From contig JAENYZ010000001.1 in the NCBI GenBank assembly GCA_016841525.1, positions 806,001 to 870,000 of the forward strand: 64,000 bases of DNA, given 5' to 3'. This document shows, in pieces, positions 1 through 8,573 of the stretch. The position numbers and the translations under genes were made by a program. Within the stretch, counting starts at the first letter, position 1; every line of letters begins with the position of its first letter. Source of the stretch: Anaerolineaceae bacterium. Lineage in GTDB: Bacteria; Chloroflexota; Anaerolineae; Anaerolineales; Anaerolineaceae. Under the pieces are notes generated by a model. The model ran no database searches. It was given only the letters and a program-made list of their open reading frames with translations, and had not been told where the DNA came from.

Positions 1-11
1 AAATAAGGAAA

Positions 12-203
12 ATGAACCATGACCTTGAAACTTATGATGGTCTTCATAACAAGTATACAATTGGATTTAATTTTATATTATGGGCGGATTGGTTTTCATC
101 TTTGATTTCAATTCTAAATCGAAATGAAATCGACTCAAGAATAAAGAAAATTGCCAGGATGGTCACCAGAAATGATGGTTTGATTCCCAAAGATCACCGG
201 TGA
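12..203 (+). CDS. Hypothetical protein, doubtful
   Basis: An open frame of 63 codons with no family resemblance that I recognise. It has one moderately hydrophobic stretch around residues 15-38 and a basic C-terminus. A purine-rich AAGGAA lies almost against the first ATG, which is too close for a good ribosome site. Its 3' end overlaps the end of a better supported minus-strand peptide gene (194-364). It may be spurious, or the remnant of a gene cut by the window edge. Confidence 0.2.
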   Translation: MNHDLETYDGLHNKYTIGFNFILWADWFSSLISILNRNEIDSRIKKIARMVTRNDGLIPKDHR

Positions 204-364
204 ATAACATCGAAATAGAGCGAGAGCAGATATCCAAGGATTGGTGAAAAGACCTTATCTTTGCTTGTTGAGAGATTGTAAAAATACCCGGAAAGATAAT
301 AACCGCTGCCGATAATCACATAAGCAATCACCAATCTTTTCACCCAACTGAAGATCAACCACAA
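194..364 (-). CDS. Small membrane peptide with TTG start
   Basis: A 56-residue frame below the usual size cut-off. It starts at TTG 364-362, six bases after a strong AGGAG, and ends at TGA 196-194. The N-terminal half (LWLIFSW, then LVIAYVIIGSGYYLSGYF) is a basic-flanked hydrophobic segment, and a second aromatic stretch lies near the C-terminus, so one or two membrane passes are likely. It sits 37 bases after the stop of the PHP-domain gene in the same direction, so it would be the last gene of an alr-PHP-peptide operon. Function unknown. The ribosome site and in-frame hydrophobicity are the only support. Confidence 0.5.
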   Translation of the reverse strand: MWLIFSWVKRLVIAYVIIGSGYYLSGYFYNLSTSKDKVFSPILGYLLSLYFDVIHR

Positions 365-401
365 AATTATCTCCTTGTGAATTGATGGATAAAAAATTCT
401 G

Positions 402-1082
402 TTATTTGATTGCTTTCCGAAGATTCTTTACCAACTTAGCAATGCTTGAGTAGAAATGAATGAAGAAAGGGGAAAGCTGTGTAATTTTCTGAGCCTGTCT
501 CAAACCTGCTCTAAAGCTTTCCGCATCCGAAAAATCAGGCATACGGAGTGTTGCTCTTCCAAGCTCATTTAATGTGTGCGCATCCGAACCTACGGTTTCA
601 AGCAGTCCATGGCGTTTGGCAAAATCAGCAGCCGCAAGATTTGCTTGTTTTCCAAAACAACGGGCATTGAAGGTTTCAACGGCGTCAAGGTAAGGAACCA
701 GGGCTTCCAGATCACCAGGGTCCCAGTCCTTTCCCCGAAATGGGTCAAAGGGATGGGGAATGCTGATCACGGCACCCTGTTCTCGCAATCGTTCGATCGT
801 TTCAATGGGGTTTAAGCCGGGCGGTACCCAGTCTGACATAAAATAGGCAATTAATTCACCTTTTGTCGTCTGGATCTCCTCCCCCACAATCACCATTTCC
901 GGTGCCATCGCTTTTGCTGATTGGGCAGTGTGAATCTCATTATGATCTGTAATCGCAATTTTATCGATACCAAGCGCTCTACAGCGAGAAAGATACTTTT
1001 CCACCGGCACAAGGCTGTCAACCGAAGCGGATGTATGACAATGCAATTCCACCCAAAGGTTGTTCTTATTTTCAGTGTTCAT
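402..1082 (-). CDS. PHP-domain metal-dependent phosphoesterase
   Basis: A 226-residue cytoplasmic protein of the polymerase-and-histidinol-phosphatase (PHP) superfamily, the single-domain type related to YciV/TrpH 3',5'-nucleotide phosphatases. The metal-site motifs appear in order: LHCHT near residue 14, ITDHNE near 47, GEEI near 68, PHPFDP near 110 and GSDAHT near 163. These give the His/Asp/Glu set expected for two or three metals. The start is the ATG at 1082-1080, which overlaps the alr stop as TAATG and suggests translational coupling. A longer frame upstream is only alr sequence read in another phase. The exact substrate cannot be told from sequence. Confidence 0.85.
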   Translation of the reverse strand: MNTENKNNLWVELHCHTSASVDSLVPVEKYLSRCRALGIDKIAITDHNEIHTAQSAKAMAPEMVIVGEEIQTTKGELIAYFMSDWVPPGLNPIETIERLREQGAVISIPHPFDPFRGKDWDPGDLEALVPYLDAVETFNARCFGKQANLAAADFAKRHGLLETVGSDAHTLNELGRATLRMPDFSDAESFRAGLRQAQKITQLSPFFIHFYSSIAKLVKNLRKAIK

Positions 1083-2194
1083 TATTCGGAATATAAACGG
1101 GGTAAGCGGTCGGCCAAGCCGCACACAACTTCGTAATTGAGTGTTCCCCATCGAGCAGCCAGATCATTGGCGCTGATCTCCTGATTTCCCTGTTTGCCGA
1201 GCAGCACAACTTCATCACCGACTTGCGCTTCAGGGACAGAATCCAACTGCAGCATACACTGATCCATGCACACCCTGCCAACCACATTCACCAGCTTCCC
1301 CCTGACGATCACCTGCTGTCCTGCTTCACGCCGAAAGCCATCGCCATACCCGACAGGGATGACACCAATGCGCTCATGATCAGATGTCACATAAACAGAC
1401 CCATAACTGACGCCGTGTCCTGGCGGCAGCACTCGCAGTGATGTCAATCGTGCCTTCCAGGTCAACGCTGGGCGGAAGGTCTCAGGCACCGGTGAACCAG
1501 GAGAAGGGTCCAAGCCAAATATTGCAATACCCGGACGAACCATGTCAAAATAAGCTTTGGGAAAGTTGAGGACCGCAGCAGAATTAGCCGCGTGGATCAT
1601 TGGTGGGCAAAGTCCGGCATCTCTTAACTGCGCTAAAAGTTTATTAAAAATTGCCAGCTGGCTGCCAGCAGAATCGACTTGCGGTTCATCGGCACGCGCG
1701 AGGTGTGTAAAAATGCCGTCGATGTCGAATTTGGGATGATGATGATAATCCGACATGAATTCAAGCGCCAAATCTGGTGCCATCCCCAACCGTCCCATCC
1801 CGGTTTCGATTTTTAGATGCGCCTTAAGTCTGCCATCGACTTTATTTGCCTGTGATTCGTAGGATCTTGCCATTTCAGAATCGTAAATGGCAACATGAAT
1901 ATCATTCTTGATCGCTTCCGGGATCATAACTGGCGCTGTGTAGCCAAGCACCATCACCTCGGATTTAATGCCAGCAGCCCGCAGGTTTAATGCTTCTTCC
2001 ATGCGAGCAACACCCAGCCATTCTGCCCCCGCTTGCTCAGCTGCTTTTGCAACCACTAAAACGCCGTGCCCATACGCATTGGCTTTGATGATGGCCATCA
2101 TGCGTGTGCCCGTCATTGCTTTTATTTGTTTAATATTATTTTTTATGGCACCCAGATCGACTTCGAGCCAGGTTGAATAAGGCTGCGTATCCAT
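1082..2194 (-). CDS. alr: Alanine racemase
   Basis: PLP-dependent interconversion of L- and D-alanine, supplying D-Ala for peptidoglycan. The 370-residue protein has the expected two-domain size. The PLP lysine is K37 in AIIKANAYGHG. The second catalytic base is the Tyr of VSYGSVY, and GYGDGFRR and MDQCML are conserved C-terminal blocks. I start at ATG 2194 (MDTQPYSTWLEVDL). AAGGAGGG lies upstream but unusually far, about 14 bases. A frame extension beginning with TTG at 2257 has no homology support. The gene overlaps the downstream PHP gene by one base. Confidence 0.95.
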   Translation of the reverse strand: MDTQPYSTWLEVDLGAIKNNIKQIKAMTGTRMMAIIKANAYGHGVLVVAKAAEQAGAEWLGVARMEEALNLRAAGIKSEVMVLGYTAPVMIPEAIKNDIHVAIYDSEMARSYESQANKVDGRLKAHLKIETGMGRLGMAPDLALEFMSDYHHHPKFDIDGIFTHLARADEPQVDSAGSQLAIFNKLLAQLRDAGLCPPMIHAANSAAVLNFPKAYFDMVRPGIAIFGLDPSPGSPVPETFRPALTWKARLTSLRVLPPGHGVSYGSVYVTSDHERIGVIPVGYGDGFRREAGQQVIVRGKLVNVVGRVCMDQCMLQLDSVPEAQVGDEVVLLGKQGNQEISANDLAARWGTLNYEVVCGLADRLPRLYSE

Positions 2195-2342
2195 GGCTTG
2201 AAGTATAGCCCTCCTTGTGATTCCTTTCAAGTCTGGGAGGAAAGAAATCAATATCAAATGTTTCCCAATCCCTGACCGTATAAACCAAATTTAAGATCTC
2301 CTAAAATAAGGTGAATTACTGGAATTGTCTCCACAAGCCTAA

Positions 2343-2350
2343 GGTATAAT
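2343..2350 (+). promoter_or_regulatory. GG-extended -10 element upstream of tgt
   Basis: GGTATAAT, 40 bases before the tgt start codon. The -10 hexamer is a perfect TATAAT with G at -14 and -13. No good -35 is visible at 16-18 bases. The same form recurs upstream of other genes in this window. Confidence 0.6.
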
Positions 2351-2390
2351 CTAAACCTGCAGCTTAAAACAAAGAAATTCAGGAAATACT

Positions 2391-3500
2391 ATGGCAAATT
2401 CACAATTCAAATTTGAACTGATCGCCCAGGACGGCAATGCACGGGCAGGGGTTTTTCAAACACCTCACGGCGATATCCCCACACCCATCTTTGCACCGGT
2501 CGGAACCCAGGCGACTGTCAAATCACTGACGCAAAAGCATCTTCACGAATTAGATGCCAAATTAATCCTCGCAAACACCTATCACCTATATCTGCGTCCA
2601 GGGGACGATCTGGTTGGTGAAATGGGTGGTCTGCATACCTTTATGGGTTGGGATGGGCCAATCTTGACGGACTCTGGGGGATTCCAGGTTTTTTCCCTAT
2701 CTGACATGCGTGATGTCGATGAAGAAGGGGTTACGTTCAAGAGTTACATCGATGGCTCAACGCACCGTTTCACACCAGAACGCTCGATCGAAATCCAGGA
2801 AAACCTGGGTGCGGATATCATGATGGCTTTTGATGAATGTGCTGAGCCTTATGATCGAGATTACTCCGAAAGTGCAATGCACCGTACACATCGTTGGGCT
2901 GAACGCTGCAAAGGAGCACAAACCCGTGAGGACATGGCATTATTTGGCATCGTCCAGGGAGGCGTGTTTCCCGAACTGCGGAAAATGTCGGCAGAGAAGA
3001 TCGCTTCTCTCAACTTCCCGGGCAATGCTATCGGCGGTTTATCCGTCGGTGAGACCAAAGAAGAAATGCACGCCATGATCGAACTGGTCAATGCCATTCT
3101 GCCAGAAGATAAACCGCGATATTTGATGGGCGTCGGTACACCTCCTGACCTGGTGGAGGGCATCAAACGGGGGATCGATATTTTCGACTGCGTTTTGCCA
3201 ACCCGCCTTGCGCGACATAAAGCTGCCATGACCGATATGGGTCGAATGAACCTGGTCAATGCCCAGTATGCCCGTGATGAACGCCCGATCAGCGAGACCT
3301 GTTCATGTTACACCTGCCAAAATCACTCCCGTGCATATATTCGGCATCTTATTCAAGCCAAAGAAATGCTGGCAGGCACCTTGATTTCCATTCACAACAT
3401 TCACACCCTATTAAGCCTGGCAAGGCAGTTGCGAGAAGCAATCATCAATGGAAAATTTGATGATTTTGCATATAATTATTTGGTCAATTATAACGAATAG
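2391..3500 (+). CDS. tgt: Queuine tRNA-ribosyltransferase (tRNA-guanine transglycosylase)
   Basis: Exchanges the wobble guanine of GUN-anticodon tRNAs for the queuosine precursor preQ1. The 369-residue length is normal. Motifs in order are LANTYHLYLRPG, TDSGGFQVFSL (catalytic Asp region), AFDECAEP, GGLSVGE and FDCVLPTR (nucleophile Asp). The zinc site is CSCYTC followed by a distal His in SIHNIH. The start ATG follows AGGAAA at good spacing. The gene is followed after 14 bases by uppP and then by a lipoprotein gene, so the three are probably co-transcribed. No preQ1 riboswitch was recognised in the short leader. Confidence 0.97.
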   Translation: MANSQFKFELIAQDGNARAGVFQTPHGDIPTPIFAPVGTQATVKSLTQKHLHELDAKLILANTYHLYLRPGDDLVGEMGGLHTFMGWDGPILTDSGGFQVFSLSDMRDVDEEGVTFKSYIDGSTHRFTPERSIEIQENLGADIMMAFDECAEPYDRDYSESAMHRTHRWAERCKGAQTREDMALFGIVQGGVFPELRKMSAEKIASLNFPGNAIGGLSVGETKEEMHAMIELVNAILPEDKPRYLMGVGTPPDLVEGIKRGIDIFDCVLPTRLARHKAAMTDMGRMNLVNAQYARDERPISETCSCYTCQNHSRAYIRHLIQAKEMLAGTLISIHNIHTLLSLARQLREAIINGKFDDFAYNYLVNYNE

Positions 3501-3514
3501 GAAAGCAGAAATAA

Positions 3515-4336
3515 ATGACCACCATTCAAGCCATCATTCTCGGTATTCTCCAGGGTTTGACGGAGTTTTTACCCATATCAAGTTCTGGACACCTCGTCAT
3601 CCTCCCCTTTTTCCTTAACTGGGATTTAGCCTCAAAACAGAGCTTCATCTTCAACGTGCTTGTGCAGCTCGGAACCCTTGTCTCAGTTATTTTCTATTTC
3701 CGCAAGGATTTGCTTGCAATAATCAAGGATTTTTCTAAGCAATTGCTGGCAGGTAAACCCTTTGCAAGCCATCATGCTCGCCTGGGATGGCTGCTGATAC
3801 TTGCAACCATACCGGCAGGTCTTGTTGGGCTCTTGTTTGATGACATTGTTGAACAGGCTTTTTCTTCACCTCTTTTCGCCGGCATAGCCCTGCTGATTAC
3901 AGCCATCATCATGATAATTGCGGAGATTGTGGGTTCAAAAATCGGTGACATGCAGGACATCACCGTCTCAACAGCCCTCGTGATGGGTTTGATGCAAGCC
4001 CTGGCAATATTCCCGGGCATTTCTCGTTCCGGTTCTACCATCGCTGGCGGTTTATTCCAGCATATTCGCAGGGAGTCTGCTGCCAGGTTTTCATTCCTGA
4101 TGTCCATCCCGATCATGCTGGCTGCAGGCGGACTTTCGGGCTACCAGATGGTGACTGAAGTGCCCAATTTAGGCGAATTTTTGCCAATTATGGCCGTCGG
4201 CTTCCTGACAGCGATGGTCGTTGGATATGCCGCAATTCGCTGGCTGATCAAGTTCCTGTCTGACCATTCACTCGTTTACTTCTCGATTTACTGTATTTTA
4301 TTGGGAAGCGCAACCATCCTCGTATGGATTTTTTAA
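3515..4336 (+). CDS. uppP: Undecaprenyl-diphosphatase (BacA type)
   Basis: Membrane phosphatase that recycles undecaprenyl pyrophosphate to the lipid carrier used for peptidoglycan and other envelope polymers; loss usually gives bacitracin sensitivity. The 273 residues form a multi-pass protein. Both family signatures are present: the N-terminal re-entrant GLTEFLPISSSGH near residue 14 and the second block FPGISRSGST near residue 168. It lies 14 bases after tgt and 7 bases before the next lipoprotein gene, in one operon. Confidence 0.96.
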   Translation: MTTIQAIILGILQGLTEFLPISSSGHLVILPFFLNWDLASKQSFIFNVLVQLGTLVSVIFYFRKDLLAIIKDFSKQLLAGKPFASHHARLGWLLILATIPAGLVGLLFDDIVEQAFSSPLFAGIALLITAIIMIIAEIVGSKIGDMQDITVSTALVMGLMQALAIFPGISRSGSTIAGGLFQHIRRESAARFSFLMSIPIMLAAGGLSGYQMVTEVPNLGEFLPIMAVGFLTAMVVGYAAIRWLIKFLSDHSLVYFSIYCILLGSATILVWIF

Positions 4337-4343
4337 CAAGGCT

Positions 4344-5114
4344 ATGAAATACAATATTTGGCGAATTTCAATCATCATTTTCACGCTGCTGTTAACAGCC
4401 TGTAACGGCGTTGTGATTGAGCCTTCACCCGAACCTACCCTCGAGCTTATTAATCTCCAAATTACACCAGAACTGGAACACTGGCTGCCCTGGGTCAGTC
4501 AGTGTGCGCAATCGATTGACAGCATCGGCATTTACACGGAGATACGCACTCAAGAGAGCCTGGATGTCGACCAAACAGACCTGGTTCTGAAATTAGGCGA
4601 GCGGGTTGAAAATGATCCTTATGTAGCTGTTATGGGCTATGAAGAACTCATCCTTGTCGGTGGGAGTGAAACCCCAATTGATACAATCAGCATCGAGAGT
4701 TTGCAGGGTATTTTCAGAGGCGAGATCACAAACTGGGGTGATTTAGCCGAGGTTATAGATCAGAGAATTGAGATCAACCAGCCTATTCAAACACTGGCCT
4801 ACCCTCAAGGGCACATCTTGCAGCAGCGCTTCAGCCAATCCTACCTGGACTCAGAGCCTATTCAAACAGAACCAATTTTTTATTCAACAGATGAGGGTCT
4901 TTCAGAAAAGCTGGGAGAAAACCCAAACGGGATTGCTTTCATCCTCAAGTCACACACAAACAATGGTCATAAAATCATCTCAATCACAGATATGGGGATA
5001 GAAGCGACGCAGCAATATGTCCTGGCAGTCACCAAAACAGAACCCCAGGGTGGTTTAAAACAATTACTGCTTTGTTTACAAAATATGCAGGAATCTCCCA
5101 CCAATCAACCATAA
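4344..5114 (+). CDS. PstS-like substrate-binding lipoprotein
   Basis: A 256-residue exported protein. The N-terminus is a lipoprotein signal with lipobox LLTAC (Cys 20). The body resembles the PBP-like fold of phosphate-binding PstS proteins, most clearly in the block GIFRGEITNWGDL near residue 127, which matches the PstS-type F-x-G-x-I-x-x-W motif. No ABC transporter permease or ATPase is adjacent, so ligand and partner are unknown. It follows uppP by 7 bases. Phosphate scavenging would fit beside a phosphatase that releases phosphate at the membrane, but that is inference. Confidence 0.7.
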   Translation: MKYNIWRISIIIFTLLLTACNGVVIEPSPEPTLELINLQITPELEHWLPWVSQCAQSIDSIGIYTEIRTQESLDVDQTDLVLKLGERVENDPYVAVMGYEELILVGGSETPIDTISIESLQGIFRGEITNWGDLAEVIDQRIEINQPIQTLAYPQGHILQQRFSQSYLDSEPIQTEPIFYSTDEGLSEKLGENPNGIAFILKSHTNNGHKIISITDMGIEATQQYVLAVTKTEPQGGLKQLLLCLQNMQESPTNQP

Positions 5115-5174
5115 TTTCGATGGAAAATCAGCAATGACGTCAATGGGTGGGGGACGAGGTTGGACTGCTCAAAC

Positions 5175-5203
5175 TTGACTTTGGCACCCAATCGTATTAT
5201 ATT
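5175..5203 (+). promoter_or_regulatory. Sigma70-type promoter of the cold-shock gene
   Basis: TTGACT at 5175-5180, a 17-base spacer, then TATATT at 5198-5203. This leaves a leader of about 58 bases before the cold-shock start codon. It is one of the best -35/-10 pairs in the window. Confidence 0.65.
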
Positions 5204-5267
5204 TATTCAGCGTCCAGGCAAAAGGATGCATTGAACTTTAAAAAACTTAGAAAGATGGAGTATTAGC

Positions 5268-5588
5268 ATGGCAGAACGTTATATTGGAACCGTAAAATGG
5301 TTCAGCGCCCCTAAGGGCTATGGTTTCATTGGTCGTGAGAATGGTGAAGACGACGTCTTCGTTCACTTCTCAGCCATCCAGATGGAAGGCTACAAAAGGC
5401 TTAAAGAAGGCCAGGAAGTGGAATTCTCAATTGAAGAAGGTCCAAAAGGATTGCAGGCATCAAACGTGATCCTGACAGAATCCGATGGGTCAAATGGCGG
5501 AACCCCTGAGGAAACATCCGAAGAGACACAGGATGAGCCCAAGGATAAATATGAAGCAATTTTCGGGGGATCGACAGAAGAGTTTTAA
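5268..5588 (+). CDS. Cold-shock domain protein with acidic tail
   Basis: A 106-residue nucleic-acid-binding protein. Residues 4-68 form a cold-shock domain with [15 protein letters not shown] (RNP1) and DVFVHFSAI (RNP2), which bind single-stranded RNA or DNA. Classical Csp proteins stop near residue 70. This one adds about 35 acidic Ser/Thr/Glu-rich residues ending in STEEF, likely disordered. The gene stands alone between its own promoter and a strong terminator. CspA-family identity is clear; the role of the tail is unknown. Confidence 0.92.
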   Translation: MAERYIGTVKWFSAPKGYGFIGRENGEDDVFVHFSAIQMEGYKRLKEGQEVEFSIEEGPKGLQASNVILTESDGSNGGTPEETSEETQDEPKDKYEAIFGGSTEEF

Positions 5589-5602
5589 TCTTCAATAAGT
5601 GG

Positions 5603-5631
5603 ATCGGGTCGCTTTTGCGACCCGATTTTTT
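5603..5631 (+). terminator. Intrinsic terminator after the cold-shock gene
   Basis: A ten-base perfect stem ATCGGGTCGC / GCGACCCGAT with a TTTT loop, followed by a run of T. It lies 15 bases after the cold-shock stop codon. Confidence 0.9.
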
Positions 5632-5634
5632 AAT

Positions 5635-6252
5635 TTAACGCCCAAGAAATAGATAGGAAATAAATTTTCCTACCTCAAGAAAGGCGAACTTCCATCCATC
5701 TGGGTAGAAAAACCAGCTGGGTGAGCGAAACCAGTGCCCAACAACAGGGCGAAAAAATACCTCAACACCGCTTCCCCTTAACTCTCGCCTGAAAATAAAA
5801 CGTGCCCTGAAACTATGATAAGGATCCGTCACAATCATCAAGCCATCCCAACCACGATCCAATGCGAAAGCACGCACAGCCTGAGCCTCATCCACTGTGC
5901 TCCCCACCTGGATATCTGTTACATAAATTTCATCTTCAGGGAAACCGCCGTCTTCAGCCTCCTGGATTAACAGCCTGTTTGCCTGGCGGGTTGTATCGGT
6001 AATAACCAGGCTCGGCGCCAGACCTCGTTCGTGCATCTCAATCGCTAAAGCCAGGCGATCGCCATCATCACCGCTGAGCACAACCACAGCATCCACAGGT
6101 TCGATTGGGTCAGAAACAATCAAAATCGCCCCAAGTGAAACTAAACCCAGGTAAAGGAGGAGAATTAAAGAAAGCAAAACAAGACAGCCAGGAAGAAATC
6201 CCTTTTTGATTTTTTCTTTTTTGTTACTATTGCTTTTGATATTGTCTCGCAA
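5635..6252 (-). CDS. DUF218 / YdcF-SanA family membrane-anchored protein
   Basis: A 205-residue protein with a basic N-terminus, one transmembrane segment around residues 20-45, and an extracytoplasmic DUF218 domain. Family blocks include VDAVVVLSGDDGDRLALAIE, PSLVITDTT, GSTVDEAQAV and LMIVTDPYHSFRA. SanA/ElyC relatives act on envelope integrity, but the molecular activity is not settled. The only available start is TTG at 6252, with a weak ribosome site. It lies 16 bases after the aminotransferase gene. Confidence 0.8.
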   Translation of the reverse strand: MRDNIKSNSNKKEKIKKGFLPGCLVLLSLILLLYLGLVSLGAILIVSDPIEPVDAVVVLSGDDGDRLALAIEMHERGLAPSLVITDTTRQANRLLIQEAEDGGFPEDEIYVTDIQVGSTVDEAQAVRAFALDRGWDGLMIVTDPYHSFRARFIFRRELRGSGVEVFFRPVVGHWFRSPSWFFYPDGWKFAFLEVGKFISYLFLGR

Positions 6253-6268
6253 ATTTCTACTCAGCTTT

Positions 6269-7417
6269 TTATAAAGTCATGACAGCGGATTTGATTCGTT
6301 CCAAACCATCGACCAACATTTCCCTCGGGCAGCCAAAGTTCAAACGGACAAAGCCCTTGCCATCCACCCCGAAATCAGCGCCATCATTCAAACCAACCTT
6401 AGCCTTTTCCAGGAAGAAATCCGCCGGGGATTGGTTAATATCCAGACCGCGGCAGTCCAACCACCCCAGGAAAGTGCCTTCCGGGCACCACATATCCAAA
6501 CCTGGCAGTTCCTCGGATACAAAAGACACCAGGAAATCACGATTTGCTTCCATGTAATTTAATGCTTCATCCAGCCAATCCTGGCTGTCCCGATACGCTG
6601 CCCGGGCAGCGTGCAAACCCAGGATGTTGGGATGTCCCAACAGCATGCGCATAGACTCAGATAATTGCTTACGCATTTTTGGATTTTTAGCGACATAGAC
6701 AGATGTGGAAAAACCGGCAATATTGAAGGTTTTGCTCGGCGCAAAATAGGTAACGCTGATGTCCGAAACTTCAGGCGACAGGCTTGAAATCGGTGTGTGC
6801 TGCGACCCAGAATAAATCAGGTCACAGTGAATTTCATCGGAACAAATTAATACATCATTTTCCAGGCAAATCTCAGCTATTCTCGAAAGTTCTTCCCGGT
6901 TAAACACACGCCCAACTGGGTTGTGAGGATTACAAAGCAGGAATAATTTCACACCAGATGCAATTTTCTCTTCAAAATCATCGAAATCAATTTCATATTT
7001 GCCGTCAGCCTTAAGAACAAGCGGATTATGAAGGCATTGGCGTCCGACAGATTCTGGGCCAATCAGAATAGGTCGATAGACAGGCGTTTGAATCAAGACC
7101 TTATCACCAGGCTCAGTCAAACTATAAATAGCATGGGTAAATCCGGTCACAACACCAGAAATAAAGGAAATCTCTTCTTCCGCAAGCTCACAATGATGCC
7201 TTTTAGCCACATGTGCGATGATGGCTTCTTTCAAACCCTCAGGCACTTTGCCGTAACCAAAAATACCGTGGGAAACCCGATCCTGCAACGCCCTAATAAC
7301 GGGTTCTGGCGACCGAAAATCCATGTCTGCAATCCACATGGGCAGAACGTCTTCCCCGTAATAATTCCATTTAAAACTCTCTGTTCCCCGCCTATCAATG
7401 ATCTGGTCGAAATTCAT
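6269..7417 (-). CDS. patB: PatB/MalY-type PLP-dependent C-S lyase
   Basis: A 382-residue fold-type I aminotransferase-like enzyme of the MalY/PatB group (cystathionine beta-lyase / cysteine desulfhydrase activity). The PLP lysine is in APSKTFNIAGF. LFLLCNPHNPVGRVF carries the conserved Asn-Pro block, SDEIHCDL gives the Asp that contacts the PLP ring nitrogen, and RLNFGCPR carries the C-terminal carboxylate-binding Arg. The start ATG has an excellent AAGGAGG four bases upstream. Function as a cystathionine beta-lyase would feed homocysteine to the methionine unit at 23-28 kb, but histidinol-phosphate aminotransferase-like annotations are also common for this family. Confidence 0.85.
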   Translation of the reverse strand: MNFDQIIDRRGTESFKWNYYGEDVLPMWIADMDFRSPEPVIRALQDRVSHGIFGYGKVPEGLKEAIIAHVAKRHHCELAEEEISFISGVVTGFTHAIYSLTEPGDKVLIQTPVYRPILIGPESVGRQCLHNPLVLKADGKYEIDFDDFEEKIASGVKLFLLCNPHNPVGRVFNREELSRIAEICLENDVLICSDEIHCDLIYSGSQHTPISSLSPEVSDISVTYFAPSKTFNIAGFSTSVYVAKNPKMRKQLSESMRMLLGHPNILGLHAARAAYRDSQDWLDEALNYMEANRDFLVSFVSEELPGLDMWCPEGTFLGWLDCRGLDINQSPADFFLEKAKVGLNDGADFGVDGKGFVRLNFGCPREMLVDGLERIKSAVMTL

Positions 7418-7577
7418 TATGCCTCCTTGAAATTTTGTCCCTTGAATTATAGTCCAAGCTTGAGAATTCGACTTTATAATCTTAAAGGCAGGCTGTTGAT
7501 TATTTGTTTCTATTGAAATAATGTTTTCATCCGGGATTCAGGCATGAATCTGCCAGCTTAAAAACCAGGTCCCCAAT

Positions 7578-7585
7578 GGTATACT
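7578..7585 (+). promoter_or_regulatory. GG-extended -10 element upstream of the methyltransferase
   Basis: TGGTATACT: a TATACT hexamer with the TGn extended -10 form, 54 bases before the first in-frame ATG (7640). No convincing -35. Confidence 0.5.
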
Positions 7586-7654
7586 CAACATATATAAATC
7601 TAATTGGAACACCTTTGACGTAATACCTGATAATCATTTATGAACAGGACACGC

Positions 7655-8557
7655 ATGAAAAATAATAACCCTGCATTACCCGAGCTTCGTTTGCTGGCAT
7701 CCACCAACTGGAAGGATTACGAACTACTTGATACCGGTGATGGTGAAGCGCTTGAACGCGTCGGGCCTTACAAACTGATCCGAAGCGAACCCCAGGCAAT
7801 TTGGCCTCGTACCCTCGCAGAAAATATCTGGAATTCAGCAGATGCAGTGATGGTACCCACTCAAAGCGAATACGGCGGATACTGGGAATATAAAAACCCT
7901 ATCAAAGAACCCTGGATCATCGATTACAACGGCCTTAAATGTGAGATTCGCTTATCAAAATCTCGACATATCGGGGTTTTCCCTGAACAAGCCAGCCATT
8001 GGGATTGGATCGAGTCCCAAATTAAGGGTGCGAAGAAAACTTTACGCGTGTTAAACCTTTTTGGATACACTGGGATGGCTACCGCTGCAGCAGCCAGGGC
8101 TGGTGCAGAAGTCACACACGTCGATGCTTCAAAGCACGCTGTCGCCTGGGCAAGCCGAAATATGGATCTCTCAGGTCTGAGTAAGGCACCGATCCGCTGG
8201 TTGGTGGAAGATGCCAGGAAATACCTCAGACGTGAAATTAAACGCAAATCATTTTATGATGGGATCATTCTCGATCCACCCAAATTTGGTCGGGGTCCCA
8301 GCGGTAAAGTTTGGTCTTATTTTGAGGACATTTCAGATTTATTGGATCAATGCCGTCGAGTGCTGTCATCCAAGCCAAAATTTATCTGTCTTACATCTTA
8401 TGCAATCCAGGCATCCGCCCTAGTGCCGCACCAGGCTGTGCAGGAGATCGTCAAATCCTACGGCGGTTCTGTGACCAGCGGTGAACTGGTCACCGTCGAC
8501 AGCAGCGGAGGGCACATCCTTTCCCATTCTCTCTATACTCGCTGGTCTTCAGTTTAA
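7655..8557 (+). CDS. Class I SAM-dependent methyltransferase (RlmI/RlmK-like, COG1092)
   Basis: A 300-residue methyltransferase related to 23S rRNA m5C/m2G enzymes. SKSRHIGVFPEQASHW precedes the SAM-binding motif I VLNLFGYTGMATAAAARAGA. DASKHAVAWA is motif II, and ILDPPKFGRG is the catalytic motif IV. The N-terminal PUA domain found in RlmI is not evident. I prefer ATG 7655 because AGGA lies five bases upstream of it, while the earlier in-frame ATG at 7640 has no ribosome site. It heads a run with proC and pncC. Confidence 0.85.
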   Translation: MKNNNPALPELRLLASTNWKDYELLDTGDGEALERVGPYKLIRSEPQAIWPRTLAENIWNSADAVMVPTQSEYGGYWEYKNPIKEPWIIDYNGLKCEIRLSKSRHIGVFPEQASHWDWIESQIKGAKKTLRVLNLFGYTGMATAAAARAGAEVTHVDASKHAVAWASRNMDLSGLSKAPIRWLVEDARKYLRREIKRKSFYDGIILDPPKFGRGPSGKVWSYFEDISDLLDQCRRVLSSKPKFICLTSYAIQASALVPHQAVQEIVKSYGGSVTSGELVTVDSSGGHILSHSLYTRWSSV

Positions 8558-8573
8558 TTCACAAGGAGCGTCA

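Noticed and set aside
7028-7516. 162-codon plus-strand frame opposite patB
   Set aside because: It covers the PatB N-terminal coding region in antisense and its upstream region; there is no domain and no ribosome site.
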